Made by a program: the position numbers and the translations under genes
The notes under the pieces: generated by a model
What the model was told of the DNA's origin: nothing
What the model saw: the letters and a program-made list of their open reading frames with translations, nothing else
The model's database searches: none
Assembly: GCA_937858995.1 (NCBI GenBank)
Contig: CALLZC010000060.1
Location: 1-64,000, forward strand
From: an uncultured Nostocoides sp.
Lineage (GTDB): Bacteria > Actinomycetota > Actinomycetes > Actinomycetales > Dermatophilaceae
DNA length: 64,000 nucleotides
Reading direction: 5' to 3'
Shown here: piece by piece, positions 53,895 to 62,435 of the stretch
How the letters are laid out: every line of letters begins with the position of its first letter
Position numbering within the stretch: the stretch's first letter is position 1

Positions 53895-53919
53895 CTGGTC
53901 GGGGTGACAGGATTTGAAC
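53895..53919 (-). repeat. attL: 25-bp tRNA-Pro 3' end fragment
   Basis: Identical to bases 57602-57626, i.e. the T-arm and acceptor end of the tRNA plus CCA on the minus strand. The tRNA-like sequence does not continue beyond it, so this is not a functional tRNA. Confidence 0.88.
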
Positions 53920-54080
53920 TGTTCACGCGCTTGTTTGGCTGCAGTGCTTCGACCTGCACCGTAGGCATCTGACCTGCGGCGAAGTAGAATCTGGCGCGTG
54001 AGAGGACAGGGCACAAGCGGACACGGACTGTCCTCAGTTATGCCCCAGTTGTGTCCACATATGTCCGCAGGTGGCACGCG

Positions 54081-55226
54081 ATGACGAGGGCCAAGCGAGA
54101 CTTCGGGACCATCCGCAAGCGGGCCAACGGTCGCTGGCAGGCCTACTACATGGGCCCTGATCAGGCGTTCCATCGCGCTCCGTCAACCTTCGAGGCCAAG
54201 GTCGACGCAGAGGCGTGGCTTGCGGCCGAGCGCCGGCTCATGCAGAACGACGAGTGGTCGCCCAGCAAGTCGCGGCGAGCGACGGTCGTGCGGTCGACGG
54301 AGATGTTCGGGCCGTATGCCGAGGCGTGGCTCGAGCAGCGGGAGCTCAAGCCACGGACGCGCGTGCTCTACCGACGCCAGTTGGACCGCTTCCTGCTCCC
54401 CGAGTTCCGCGAGGTGTCGCTGCGTGACATCACTCCCCAGGTCGTCCGGGCTTGGTACGGCGGCCTCGACCCAACTAAGCCGACCCAGCGGGCGCATGCC
54501 TACGGGTTGCTCCGATCGATCCTCTCGACTGCCGTGGCCGACGAGGTGCTGCCCGCGAATCCCTGCCGAATCAGGTGGGCTGGGACTGTTCGCCGGGCAC
54601 GATCGATCGAGCCGGCGACCCTGGGCGAGCTGAAGGTGATCCTGGGCAAGATGCCTGAGAGGCTTAGCGCGCTTGTACTCATCGGTGCGTGGTGCGGCCT
54701 GCGTTTTGGGGAGCTGTCTGAGCTGCGTCGCAAGGACGTCGACCTCAAGGCCGAGGTCATCCACGTCCGGCGGGGCGTAGTCAGGATCGCAGGCAAGGTC
54801 ACAGTCGGATCGCCCAAGAGCAATGCAGGGATTCGCGACGTGGCCATCCCGCCGCATCTGGTCCCTTTGCTCGCCGAGCACCTCAATCGTCACGTGGCCG
54901 CCGGTCGGGATGCCCTGCTCTTCTCGTCGGTCAACGACGTCGATGTTCAGGTCCACTCCAACACCGTGCGTCGCCACTGGATCCAGGCACGAGCTGCGGC
55001 GGGGCGCGAAGACCTCCGCGTCCACGACCTACGCCACACGGGCGCGGTCCTTGCCGCCCAGTCAGGCGCCACGATTGCCGAGTTGATGGCCAGGATCGGC
55101 CACTCGACGCCGCAGGCTGCACTGCGCTACCAGCACGCAGCTCAGGGTCGCGACGCTCAGATCGCAGCCCGGATGTCCAAGGAGGCCAAGAAGTGGTCCA
55201 AACGGCGTGTCGGGTCCACCGAGTAG
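54081..55226 (+). CDS. Tyrosine-type site-specific integrase
   Basis: A 381-residue phage-type integrase: AP2-like arm-binding N-terminus (DFGTIRKRANGRWQAYYMGP), core-binding domain (about 70-165), catalytic domain (about 175-365). Catalytic residues are Arg208 (CGLRFGEL), Lys246, His315/Arg318 (HDLRHTG), His341 (GHSTPQAALRY) and nucleophile Tyr350. It sits beside attL and most likely catalysed the insertion into tRNA-Pro. The ATG at 54081 was preferred to a GTG at 54051 because family similarity starts there and AGGTGG precedes it. Confidence 0.95.
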   Translation: MTRAKRDFGTIRKRANGRWQAYYMGPDQAFHRAPSTFEAKVDAEAWLAAERRLMQNDEWSPSKSRRATVVRSTEMFGPYAEAWLEQRELKPRTRVLYRRQLDRFLLPEFREVSLRDITPQVVRAWYGGLDPTKPTQRAHAYGLLRSILSTAVADEVLPANPCRIRWAGTVRRARSIEPATLGELKVILGKMPERLSALVLIGAWCGLRFGELSELRRKDVDLKAEVIHVRRGVVRIAGKVTVGSPKSNAGIRDVAIPPHLVPLLAEHLNRHVAAGRDALLFSSVNDVDVQVHSNTVRRHWIQARAAAGREDLRVHDLRHTGAVLAAQSGATIAELMARIGHSTPQAALRYQHAAQGRDAQIAARMSKEAKKWSKRRVGSTE

Positions 55227-55285
55227 GCTCACGGTGGCACACCACGCGCAGCGCCCGAAGGGCCGTGAGCCTACTCGGTGGACCC
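55212..55285. repeat. Perfect 23-bp inverted repeat at integrase 3' end
   Basis: GGGTCCACCGAGTAGGCTCACGG is not repeated directly but exactly inverted: arms 55212-55234 and 55263-55285 with a 28-base loop. The left arm covers the last integrase codons and its stop. It can form a strong hairpin in the transcript. Confidence 0.9.
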
Positions 55286-55287
55286 AT

Positions 55288-55340
55288 GACGAAACCCCGG
55301 CGATGTGGCCTGAGCCAGGGATCGTTCCGGGGTCTTCGTC
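55288..55340 (+). terminator. Hairpin after integrase
   Basis: GACGAAACCCCGG (55288-55300) pairs with CCGGGGTCTTCGTC (55327-55340) with one bulge, loop 26 bases. It directly follows the inverted repeat and precedes the Abi gene, so it may end integrase transcription. Confidence 0.5.
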
Positions 55341-55364
55341 CATGACTATAGCTGAGGGGTAAGC

Positions 55365-56045
55365 GTGGAGCCAAGACCGGTTGACTACGAACGCTTACGC
55401 GAACTGCTGTCAGCGGAGCGTCTCGGCTCATACTTGATCGCGTCTGACGGCGAACTTGAGGAGGCTTTCGCTCTCTACGAGTGGAACATCGAGGCCGCGG
55501 CTGCTGCCTTGTCCCTGACCGCGATGGTCGAGGTCGTCGTACGCAACGCGCTGGACTCGCAGATGAAGAGTTGGGCTGCCGGAAGGCCGAGTGCGGACTG
55601 GCTGGCAAGTGCGCCACTCGACGGCCGTGGGCGCGCCGACATCGTGAAAGCCAGGCAGCGAGCTGCCCGCGGCGGAAGACAGGTCACCCACGGCCATGTC
55701 GTGGCCGAGCTCAACCTTGGATTCTGGCGCTACCTGGTCAGCCGCCGGTACTACGCGTCCTTGTGGGTGCCAAACCTCCGTCACGCGTTTCCTCGGACAG
55801 ATGCGCCTGCCAACCAACACCGACATCGGGTGGAGAGCGACCTCGAGCAACTGCTGTACCTCCGCAACAGAGCTGCCCACCATGAGCCGATCCACCGCCG
55901 CGACCTCATGGCGGACCTGGAGCGCGCAATCGCGCTTCTGGCATGTATCGATCCCGAAGCGGCCCGGTGGTGCCGCCAGCGCGAGACGGTTTCCGCAGTC
56001 GTCCTGCGCCGGCCCGCGCGACACCGAGATGGCGAGGACCAGTAA
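55365..56045 (+). CDS. Abi family (HEPN-like) abortive infection protein
   Basis: A 226-residue protein of the Abi-like family: N-terminal RLRELLSAERLGSYL, central ALSLTAMVEVVVRNAL, LGFWRYLVSRRY, and the HEPN RNase-type motif LYLRNRAAHHEPIHRRDL with R-x4-H. Members are thought to cleave RNA on phage infection and arrest the cell. The GTG start at 55365 is preceded by GAGGGGTAAGC. It is the first cargo gene after the integrase, which suits an anti-phage role. No partner antitoxin is visible. Confidence 0.85.
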   Translation: MEPRPVDYERLRELLSAERLGSYLIASDGELEEAFALYEWNIEAAAAALSLTAMVEVVVRNALDSQMKSWAAGRPSADWLASAPLDGRGRADIVKARQRAARGGRQVTHGHVVAELNLGFWRYLVSRRYYASLWVPNLRHAFPRTDAPANQHRHRVESDLEQLLYLRNRAAHHEPIHRRDLMADLERAIALLACIDPEAARWCRQRETVSAVVLRRPARHRDGEDQ

Positions 56046-56072
56046 GGGCTCAGTAGCTGATGGACACGTCTA

Positions 56073-56405
56073 CTATCGCCCCGACAGGTTACGAGCCACG
56101 TCGATGAGTTCAGCGATGACCATGCTTGCGCCGGGTGGGAACTCCTCGATGGGATGGGCGCGCGTCAACTCCTCAGCGCGGAGCAACAGATCGCGAGGGT
56201 CGCCGACGGCCTGAGGTAGAACCTTGTACGCGTCGCGGAGGTCGACATGGGGCATGGGCGTCATGAGGAGCGCTTCGGAGCCGAGCCGCCAGATCCGGTG
56301 GACGAGCGGGTCATCGTGTTCCCGTGAGTCGCAAAGGGAGGCACAGGCGTCGTCGATCAGGGCCGCCACCTTGACCCAGGCGTAGGTTGCACTTGAGTAC
56401 GTCAT
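56073..56405 (-). CDS. Hypothetical protein
   Basis: A 110-residue soluble protein from an ATG at 56405 (MTYSSATYAWVKVAALIDDA), predicted helical with an acidic C-terminal half. I do not recognise it. The frame stays open to 56513, but that stretch is antisense to a clear PIN-domain fragment, so the shorter form is preferred. It may be the gene whose arrival broke the PIN gene. Confidence 0.5.
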   Translation of the reverse strand: MTYSSATYAWVKVAALIDDACASLCDSREHDDPLVHRIWRLGSEALLMTPMPHVDLRDAYKVLPQAVGDPRDLLLRAEELTRAHPIEEFPPGASMVIAELIDVARNLSGR

Positions 56406-56711
56406 GGCGAGTCCCGCGAGGTTCTTCTGCTTGACGTCACCCCGCCGATCGTCAAGAAGGCTGCTGAGTTCAGACGGAACCGAAGGCCGAAGAAGTTGCC
56501 GGACGCCATCCATCTGGCCACTGCCGTGCTGAACAAGTGCGACTGGCTCGTGACGTTCGATGATGACTTCCCAGATGTCGATGGGTTGCGGACCTTCCGT
56601 TGGCCTCAGCTCCGGGACCCGCAGATCGACCTGCCGTGGATAGTCGCCGTGCAGGATCCGCTATTTCCCGACCCCAACGACGTTGCCTCGTCTGTCAGCA
56701 CGCATCCGTAG
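56397..56711 (+). pseudogene. 5'-truncated PIN-domain nuclease remnant
   Basis: The frame opens after a TGA at 56394 and, from 56421, reads LLLDVTPPIVKKAAEFRRNR, then KKLPDAIHLATAVLNKCDWL and VTFDDDFPDVDGLRTFRWPQ. This is the C-terminal half of a VapC-like PIN domain, including the KLPDAIHLATA acidic motif and the DDDF region. The N-terminal half with the first catalytic Asp is missing and no normal start precedes the conserved part (first possible is TTG 56496). A toxin remnant is the simplest reading. Confidence 0.75.
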
Positions 56712-56720
56712 AATCCCGGC

Positions 56721-57431
56721 ATGAGTGGTTGTACGGCCCCGAGACGGGGTCATCGGACGGCAAGCGGTCGAGCAGCGTGTCCCGTGTGCGGCGGCCGGCG
56801 TTCTTTTTCGTCCTACGGCTCGTACCGACCCTCCTACACCCCGACCTACGCGCCGGTGGTGCGGAGCAGCTCGATACGCTCCTCGGGCGGTTCATCGCAG
56901 AGTTCCCGCCCGCGGTGGTCCACGAGTGGCTCCTCGGCTACCTACTCGGCATCCGAGGTCCGTGCGCTGACGCCGATCCGCGAGCGCATCGAATCCCAGG
57001 GGACTTTGTTCGATCGCCGTGACGTTTTCCTGTGCCATGCGTGGGATGACCGCCAAGCGGCTGCAAAGCAGTTGCACGACCTCCTCGAAGCCAGAGCTGT
57101 CACGGTGTGGTTCAGCGAGAAGGATGTCGTGCTCGGCTCGCCACTCATGCGTGAGATCGACCGCGGCTTGGCGAAGTCCCGGGCAGGCATCGTTCTCGTT
57201 ACACCGGCGTTCCTGAAGCGGCTCGACGCGGCGGGGATCGCAGACAAGGAGTTGTCGGCCCTGCTCGCACGCGACCTGCTCGTACCTATAGTCCATGACA
57301 CGACTTACGACGAACTGCGCGACGTCAGCCCACTGCTTGCTTCGCGAAGCGGGCTAAGCACGGCCGATGACACCATGGAGGAGATCGCCGTCAAGATTGG
57401 CGAACTGGTATCGATGGACGCCTTCCAGTAG
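56721..57431 (+). CDS. TIR-domain protein with Ser-rich N-terminus
   Basis: A 236-residue protein. Residues about 100-235 are a TIR domain: RDVFLCHAWDD (strand A), AVTVWFSEKDVVLGSPLMREIDRGL containing the WxxE..G region where NAD-hydrolysing TIRs hold their Glu (Glu133), and AGIVLVTPAFLKR. The N-terminus has a short Cys pair (CPVCGG, 20-25) and a Ser/Tyr-rich linker, with no membrane segment. Bacterial TIR proteins typically deplete NAD or make cyclic-ADPR signals in phage defence. No Thoeris ThsA or other partner is next to it. Confidence 0.85.
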   Translation: MSGCTAPRRGHRTASGRAACPVCGGRRSFSSYGSYRPSYTPTYAPVVRSSSIRSSGGSSQSSRPRWSTSGSSATYSASEVRALTPIRERIESQGTLFDRRDVFLCHAWDDRQAAAKQLHDLLEARAVTVWFSEKDVVLGSPLMREIDRGLAKSRAGIVLVTPAFLKRLDAAGIADKELSALLARDLLVPIVHDTTYDELRDVSPLLASRSGLSTADDTMEEIAVKIGELVSMDAFQ

Positions 57432-57557
57432 CCAAGGCGCTCTCATCGGTTGCGACAGCGGTTACATCTCCTTGGCCCGCACCCTGCTCGTTACCGGACC
57501 TACATATTCTCGGCCCGTGCCGTTATGCCCCCATATGCCCGGACGGCCGACAAGCAG

Positions 57558-57594
57558 AAGGGCTCTGACCGCATTTCCGCAGGTCAGAGCCCTT
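57558..57594 (-). terminator. Terminator downstream of tRNA-Pro
   Basis: AAGGGCTCTGACC (57558-57570) and GGTCAGAGCCCTT (57582-57594) form a perfect 13-bp stem with an 11-base loop, 8 bases beyond the tRNA 3' end on the minus strand. It was probably supplied by the inserted element. Confidence 0.75.
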
Positions 57595-57602
57595 CAGCCA
57601 AC

Positions 57603-57679
<77 letters not shown>

Positions 57680-57775
57680 TGGCCGTCCGCGGCTCACGCC
57701 ACGGAACGTCGCCACCCGCTGGATGGCGACGCCACAGGATAGCCCAGGCAATGGTGGCGCCTGAAATCGGTTCGG

Positions 57776-58711
57776 TCAGCGGCGGGGGAGCAAGGTGATC
57801 AAGCTGGCCTCGGGGCGACAGGCGAACCGCACCGGGGCATACGGCGAGGTGCCGAGCCCCGCGGAGACATGCAGATAGGGGGCGTCGGCCGGTCCCAACC
57901 GGGACGGGATGCCGTTGGCCCCCACCCACCACCGGCTCACGCCCTTGGCGCGGCGCCGATCCAGGTCACAGTTGGTGACCAGGGCACCGAACCCGGGCAC
58001 ACACAGCTGTCCGCCATGGGTATGCCCGGCGATGATGGCGTCGACGCCGTCGCCAGCCATCGCATCGAGCACCCGGGTATAGGGCGCATGCAGCACCCCC
58101 AGGAAGAGATCCGACGCGCTCGCACGAGGGCCGGACACGGCGGCATACCGATCCCGATCCAGGTGCGGATCGTCCACCCCCACGAACTCGATGTCGATGC
58201 CACCCACGGTGAGCTTGCCGCGGGCGTTGTTCAAGTCCAGCCAGCCGGCATCGCGGGTGAAGGACTCAATGAGTTTGTCGACCGGCAAGCGTCGGGTCGC
58301 ATCCAGCGGAACCCGCGCGTCCGGGAGCAGGTAGCGGGCGGGGCTCTTCACCTTCGGCGCGTAGTAGTCGTTCGAACCGAGCGCGAAAACGCCGGGTATG
58401 CCGTAGAGCGGCTCCAGCGCCCGTCGCACCGCGGGCACCGCCTCCAGATGGGCCAGATTGTCCCCAGTGTTGATGACCAGGTCAGGCTGGAGGTCGCCCA
58501 GGCGGCGCACCCACTGGATCTTGCGCTCCTGACGCGGCACGAGGTGCATATCGCTCAGCTGCAGGACACGCAGCGGCTGCCGGCCCGCGGGCAAGATGGG
58601 CAGGGCGACGTGGCGCAGCACGAAGGCCTGGCGCTCGATGACGGCGGCATAGCCGAGTGCGCTGATACCGAGCGCTCCGACCCCGGCTACGGTCCGTGTG
58701 AACCCGTGCAT
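57776..58711 (-). CDS. Calcineurin-like metallophosphoesterase
   Basis: A 311-residue protein with an N-terminal hydrophobic anchor (about 8-26) and a dimetal phosphoesterase domain: LSDMHLVP (DxH), NTGDNLA (GDN), ALGSNDYY in place of the usual GNH, LHAPYTRVLD and GHTHGGQLCVP. It corresponds in position to Rv3683 beside ponA2 in mycobacteria. It probably acts on a membrane-derived or envelope phosphate ester; the substrate is unknown. Confidence 0.93.
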   Translation of the reverse strand: MHGFTRTVAGVGALGISALGYAAVIERQAFVLRHVALPILPAGRQPLRVLQLSDMHLVPRQERKIQWVRRLGDLQPDLVINTGDNLAHLEAVPAVRRALEPLYGIPGVFALGSNDYYAPKVKSPARYLLPDARVPLDATRRLPVDKLIESFTRDAGWLDLNNARGKLTVGGIDIEFVGVDDPHLDRDRYAAVSGPRASASDLFLGVLHAPYTRVLDAMAGDGVDAIIAGHTHGGQLCVPGFGALVTNCDLDRRRAKGVSRWWVGANGIPSRLGPADAPYLHVSAGLGTSPYAPVRFACRPEASLITLLPRR

Positions 58712-58783
58712 CCCACCAGTGTCCCACCGCGAGCGCTGGCAGCGTGCTCACGCTCGCAGGGACCGGCTCGCGCAGTGTTGGGG

Positions 58784-58865
58784 CCAACTCAGCAGAGGGT
58801 GCGCTCAGAACCACATGATGCATCCTGTGGATCTGAGCGCACCCCCTGCTAGCAGAAGTTAGGTC
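58784..58865 (-). repeat. 82-bp palindromic repeat, copy B (inverted)
   Basis: Reverse complement of the element at 24935-25016 with 11 mismatches and no gaps. Halves TGCGCTCAGATCCACAGGATG and the facing CATCATGTGGTTCTGAGCGCA (each 21, with two mismatches) can pair into a long hairpin. It fills the 204-base divergent gap between the metallophosphoesterase and YqeY genes and ends 51 bases before the latter. Confidence 0.8.
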
Positions 58866-58915
58866 GGGGGGAGCGGGCGAAAAGGCGGTTGCCGGGGCCT
58901 GAGAGACTCGTGGGT

Positions 58916-59368
58916 ATGACCGTGACGAAGGCGAGCCTGCAATCCGACCTCACCGGCGCCATCCGCGCCCAAGACAAGGTGCGCGCCGGGACCTTGCGGA
59001 TGGCCTTGACGGCGATCACCGTCGAGGAGAGCGCCGGGGCGCATCGCGAGCTGAGCTCGCACGAGGTTCTCAAGGTGCTCGCCCGGGAGGCCAAGAAGCG
59101 CCGGGAGGCGGCGGCGGCATACCAGGAGGCGGGCCGGCCCGAACTGCTCGAGGTGGAGCGCGCCGAGCTGGCGATCCTGCAGGAGTACCTTCCGCAGCAG
59201 CTCGATGAGGCCGCCGTGGCGGCCATCATCGAGGAGGTCGTGGCGCGAAGCGGTGCGACCGGGATGGCCCAGCTGGGACAGGTGATGAAGGCCGTCCAGG
59301 CCACGGTCGCGGGGCGGGCCGACGGCAAGGTCGTCGCCGGGCTGGTGCGGGCGCGCCTGACATCGTGA
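58916..59368 (+). CDS. GatB/YqeY domain protein
   Basis: A 150-residue YqeY-type protein of standard length: SDLTGAIRAQDKVRAGTLRMAL, LAREAKKRREAAAAYQEAGR, EILQEYLPQQL-like AILQEYLPQQLDE, and GQVMKAVQATVAGRADGKVV. It resembles the tRNA-binding tail of the GatB amidotransferase subunit but stands alone; its cellular role is not settled. ATG at 58916 gives the conserved start. Confidence 0.92.
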   Translation: MTVTKASLQSDLTGAIRAQDKVRAGTLRMALTAITVEESAGAHRELSSHEVLKVLAREAKKRREAAAAYQEAGRPELLEVERAELAILQEYLPQQLDEAAVAAIIEEVVARSGATGMAQLGQVMKAVQATVAGRADGKVVAGLVRARLTS

Positions 59369-59431
59369 CCTGACGCGGAACGCTCACCAAGCCGGCCCGC
59401 GACAAGCCGTTGCCCCAAGAGTCGGCGCTGC

Positions 59432-61876
59432 CTACTGGCGAGTGAAGGTGCCGGTGGGGCGTGGTGTGTTGGTGGGCTTCGTCGGTGTGTTGCCGGGTGA
59501 GGTCGGCGAATTGCTCGGCGACGTCGAGGAAGTGGTCGGCTTCGGTGGCGGCGGCACATAGCCGTTCGAGGTGAGCAGCACGATCGTGGAGCCGCGGGCC
59601 GCCAGGCCGACCGGCGCCGTCTGCGCGACCACGCCCTTGGGCAAGGTGCTCTGGGTTTCGCCACCTTGGATCGCGTCGAACCCGGCGGAACGCAGGATCG
59701 CGATCGCATCCGGGACCGAGCGCCCGATCACACTCGGGATGCCGATCAGGTCGCCATAGAGGACCTTGTTGCTCGGAGCGGGGAAGTTCTCGGCCGGCAT
59801 CCCGGCGGTGACGTCATTCATGATCAAGCCCCACAGCGGGGCCGCGATCGTGCCACCGAAGACATTGCCGTAGTAGCGCCCGCCAATGCTGATGTTGTCC
59901 ATCTCGATTTGCCGGATCGGGGTGCCGACATAGACGGCGGTGGCGATCGAGGGGGTGTAGCCGACGAACCAGGACTGCTGGTGACCCTCGTGGGTGCCGG
60001 TTTTTCCGGCCGCCGGCTTGTAGAAGCCCGCAATTCCGCGCACGCCTTGGGTTCCGGTGCCGCCCTCGATGACCCCTCGCAGGAGCACGTCGGCGCCCGC
60101 CGCGATGTCCTTGTCGAGCACCTGCTTGCACTTGGTGGCCGGCAGCTTCAGTTTCTTGCCGTCGGAGGTGGTGATCGACTCGATCGGGTTGACCGGGCAC
60201 CACTTGCCATTGGCGGCGATGGTGGCATAGACGTTCGCCAGCGTCAGCGGCGGCATCGAGCCGGAGCCGAGCACCAGGTTCGAGGGAGCCGGGAAGACCT
60301 CTTTGCCATCGCCGTCGAACCCGCCGAGCCGGTTCCACATCTCCTGAACCTTGCACCCGCCGAGCGAGATCATCGTTGCCGCGAAGGCGGTGTTGATGGA
60401 GTTCGCGGTCGCGTAGCGGAAGGTCTCGGTCGGCCCGGACGTCTGGAAGTCATTGCTGACGTACCACGGGTCTGGGCTGCCGCAGCCGTCCTTATAGACG
60501 TTCGTCGGGAAGATGTGTGATGCGGCCAGGCCAACGCCTGCCTTGGGTGCCGGAATCGACCCATTGACGGGGATGCCAGCCTCCAAAGCGGTGAGCAGCG
60601 TGAAGACCTTCGCCGTGGAGCCGATCGGGAAGCCGAGGGTGCCGCCATACGCCTTGGGAACCACCCAGCTTTGGGTGGTCTTGCCCACGGTGGAGCGGTT
60701 GTCCTTGGTCTGGCCATACTCGGAGGTCTGCGCCATCGCCAGCAGCTTGCCGGTGCCGGGCTCGACGACAGCCGCCGCGGCACCCACGCCCGAGGGGTCG
60801 CCGGCGGGGACCCGCGAGCGAAGGTCCTTGAGCATCTCCTGGCTCCAGTCCATGCGCAGCGTGGTCTTGATCCGCAGGCCGCCGCGGGTGATCGCCAGAT
60901 TGCGTTCATCGACGTTCTTGCCCAGGACCGGCAGCGTCTTGAGATAGGCGATGACGTAATTGCAGAAGTAGGGCTCCGGGCTCTTGGCGCAGTTGCCGCC
61001 CTCGCGGGTGCGGATCCGCAGCAGGCTCTTGACGCTGGGCTTCTTTGCGGCCTCGGCCTGAGCCTGGCTGACCACACCAACGGCCACCATCCGGTCGAGC
61101 ACGACGTCCCGGCGCTCCTGGGCGGCCTGGGGGGCGTTGTGCGGATCGGCGCTTCCGGGGCTCTGCACCACGCCCGCGAGGGTTGCTGCCTGAGTCAGAT
61201 TGAGGTCTTTCGCGCGCACATTGAAGTAGTGGCGTGCGGCCGCCTCGATGCCATAGGCCTGGTCACCGTAATAGGCCAGGTTCAGGTAGCCGGCGAGGAT
61301 CTGGTTCTTGGTCATCTGCTTCTCGACCTGCATCGCCAGCGCCATCTCGCGCAGCTTGCGGCCGTAGTTGACGTCGATCGCTTCCTGGGCGGCCTGCTCG
61401 TCGCCGCGCTTGAGCGCCTCGTACTGCAGGGTCATCTTCACGTACTGCTGGGTCAGCGACGAGCCGCCCTGGGTGGCATTGTTCGTGGCGTTGTTGAAGA
61501 AGGCCCGGGTCGTCCCCCGGATGTCGAGAGCGCCGTGCTCGTAGAAGCGACTGTCCTCGATCGCGATCTGCGCCTTCTGCATGATGGGGGCGACATTCTT
61601 GAGCGAGACCACGATGCGGTTCTGGTCATAGGGCGTCGCGATGACCTTGTTGTTGGCATCCATGATCCGTGACTGTTGCGCCAGGGCGGTGGTCTTGAAC
61701 GTCGTGTCGATGTTGTCGAAGGCGGTGATCGCCGACGTGGTGGTCGAGCCCATGGCTCCCACGACCGGGATGAGCAGGCCCGCGGCCAGGACGCCGAGCG
61801 CCACGCTCACGGCGAGGAAGGCCGCAATGAGCGACATCAGATGCGGCATCGACGCACGATCCGGACGCACAGGCAT
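59432..61876 (-). CDS. ponA2: Class A penicillin-binding protein (PonA2-like) with PASTA domain
   Basis: An 814-residue bifunctional peptidoglycan synthase. Order: short cytoplasmic N-terminus, membrane anchor (about 14-42), GT51 glycosyltransferase (EDSRFYEHGALDIRG, GGSSLTQQYVK), transpeptidase (SxxK in GSTAKVF, SxN in ANSINTAF, KTG in AGKTGTHEG), one PASTA domain (IPSVIGRSVPDAIAILRSAG), and a Pro/Ser/Thr-rich tail. The start at 61876 places the anchor correctly; a longer N-terminus to 61990 is possible. It lies divergent from whiB, as in mycobacteria. Confidence 0.94.
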   Translation of the reverse strand: MPVRPDRASMPHLMSLIAAFLAVSVALGVLAAGLLIPVVGAMGSTTTSAITAFDNIDTTFKTTALAQQSRIMDANNKVIATPYDQNRIVVSLKNVAPIMQKAQIAIEDSRFYEHGALDIRGTTRAFFNNATNNATQGGSSLTQQYVKMTLQYEALKRGDEQAAQEAIDVNYGRKLREMALAMQVEKQMTKNQILAGYLNLAYYGDQAYGIEAAARHYFNVRAKDLNLTQAATLAGVVQSPGSADPHNAPQAAQERRDVVLDRMVAVGVVSQAQAEAAKKPSVKSLLRIRTREGGNCAKSPEPYFCNYVIAYLKTLPVLGKNVDERNLAITRGGLRIKTTLRMDWSQEMLKDLRSRVPAGDPSGVGAAAAVVEPGTGKLLAMAQTSEYGQTKDNRSTVGKTTQSWVVPKAYGGTLGFPIGSTAKVFTLLTALEAGIPVNGSIPAPKAGVGLAASHIFPTNVYKDGCGSPDPWYVSNDFQTSGPTETFRYATANSINTAFAATMISLGGCKVQEMWNRLGGFDGDGKEVFPAPSNLVLGSGSMPPLTLANVYATIAANGKWCPVNPIESITTSDGKKLKLPATKCKQVLDKDIAAGADVLLRGVIEGGTGTQGVRGIAGFYKPAAGKTGTHEGHQQSWFVGYTPSIATAVYVGTPIRQIEMDNISIGGRYYGNVFGGTIAAPLWGLIMNDVTAGMPAENFPAPSNKVLYGDLIGIPSVIGRSVPDAIAILRSAGFDAIQGGETQSTLPKGVVAQTAPVGLAARGSTIVLLTSNGYVPPPPKPTTSSTSPSNSPTSPGNTPTKPTNTPRPTGTFTRQ

Positions 61877-62069
61877 GCGGGCCAGGGTAACCCGGGCACC
61901 TGACAAAGTCGGGGCTCCCGGGCGCGTCACGCCCGCAGATGTCGCCAGACGTGCCGCGTGTCGCGGCCCCCGCCGACCCGGGTGCCGCAAGAAAGTCGGA
62001 TCCGGGATGTATCACCACGACCCGTATGCGCTCGGTCACATCAGCAACGAAACGTATGAGGAGGCTGCT

Positions 62070-62381
62070 GTGAGCGTTCTGGCACCGATAGAGATCGGCC
62101 AGGGTCCCCAGAACTGGGCGGCGCAGGGTGCCTGCGCGACTGCCGACCCGGACGAGCTCTTCGTCCGCGGGAAGGCACAGCACGACGCCAAGCTCGTCTG
62201 TCGTTCCTGCCCGGTGAGCCTGCAATGCCTGGCCGATGCCCTCGACAATCGCGTCGAGTTCGGCGTATGGGGTGGGCTCACCGAGCGCGAACGGCGCGCC
62301 TTGCTCCGGCAGCGCCCCGACGTGACCTCGTGGCAGGCGGCCCTTTTGAAGCCGCGATCGCCGGCGGCGCGCACGGCCTAG
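62070..62381 (+). CDS. whiB4: WhiB-family Fe-S regulator (WhiB4-like by position)
   Basis: A 103-residue WhiB protein. The four cluster ligands are Cys22, Cys44, Cys47 and Cys53 (C-x21-CxxCx5C) and the GVWGG turn follows at about 65-69, then a basic C-terminus. WhiB proteins bind a 4Fe-4S cluster and sigma factor to regulate redox and dormancy genes. GAGGAGG 5 bases before GTG 62070 decides the start. The WhiB4 name rests on the position between ponA2 and the ArsA-like ATPases, not on detailed sequence comparison. Confidence 0.92.
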   Translation: MSVLAPIEIGQGPQNWAAQGACATADPDELFVRGKAQHDAKLVCRSCPVSLQCLADALDNRVEFGVWGGLTERERRALLRQRPDVTSWQAALLKPRSPAARTA

Positions 62382-62435
62382 CACTGCGCACCTGGGCCCA
62401 CAACCCCGCGGGCAACCCCGCAGGGCCTGCGGGCA

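Noticed and set aside
53895..53960. Possible second tRNA-Pro beside the integrase
   Set aside because: Only the 25-base 3' end matches; the D- and anticodon arms are missing, so it is an att remnant.
56406..56513. N-terminal extension of the minus-strand hypothetical gene
   Set aside because: It is antisense to the conserved PIN-domain fragment, which explains that stretch better.
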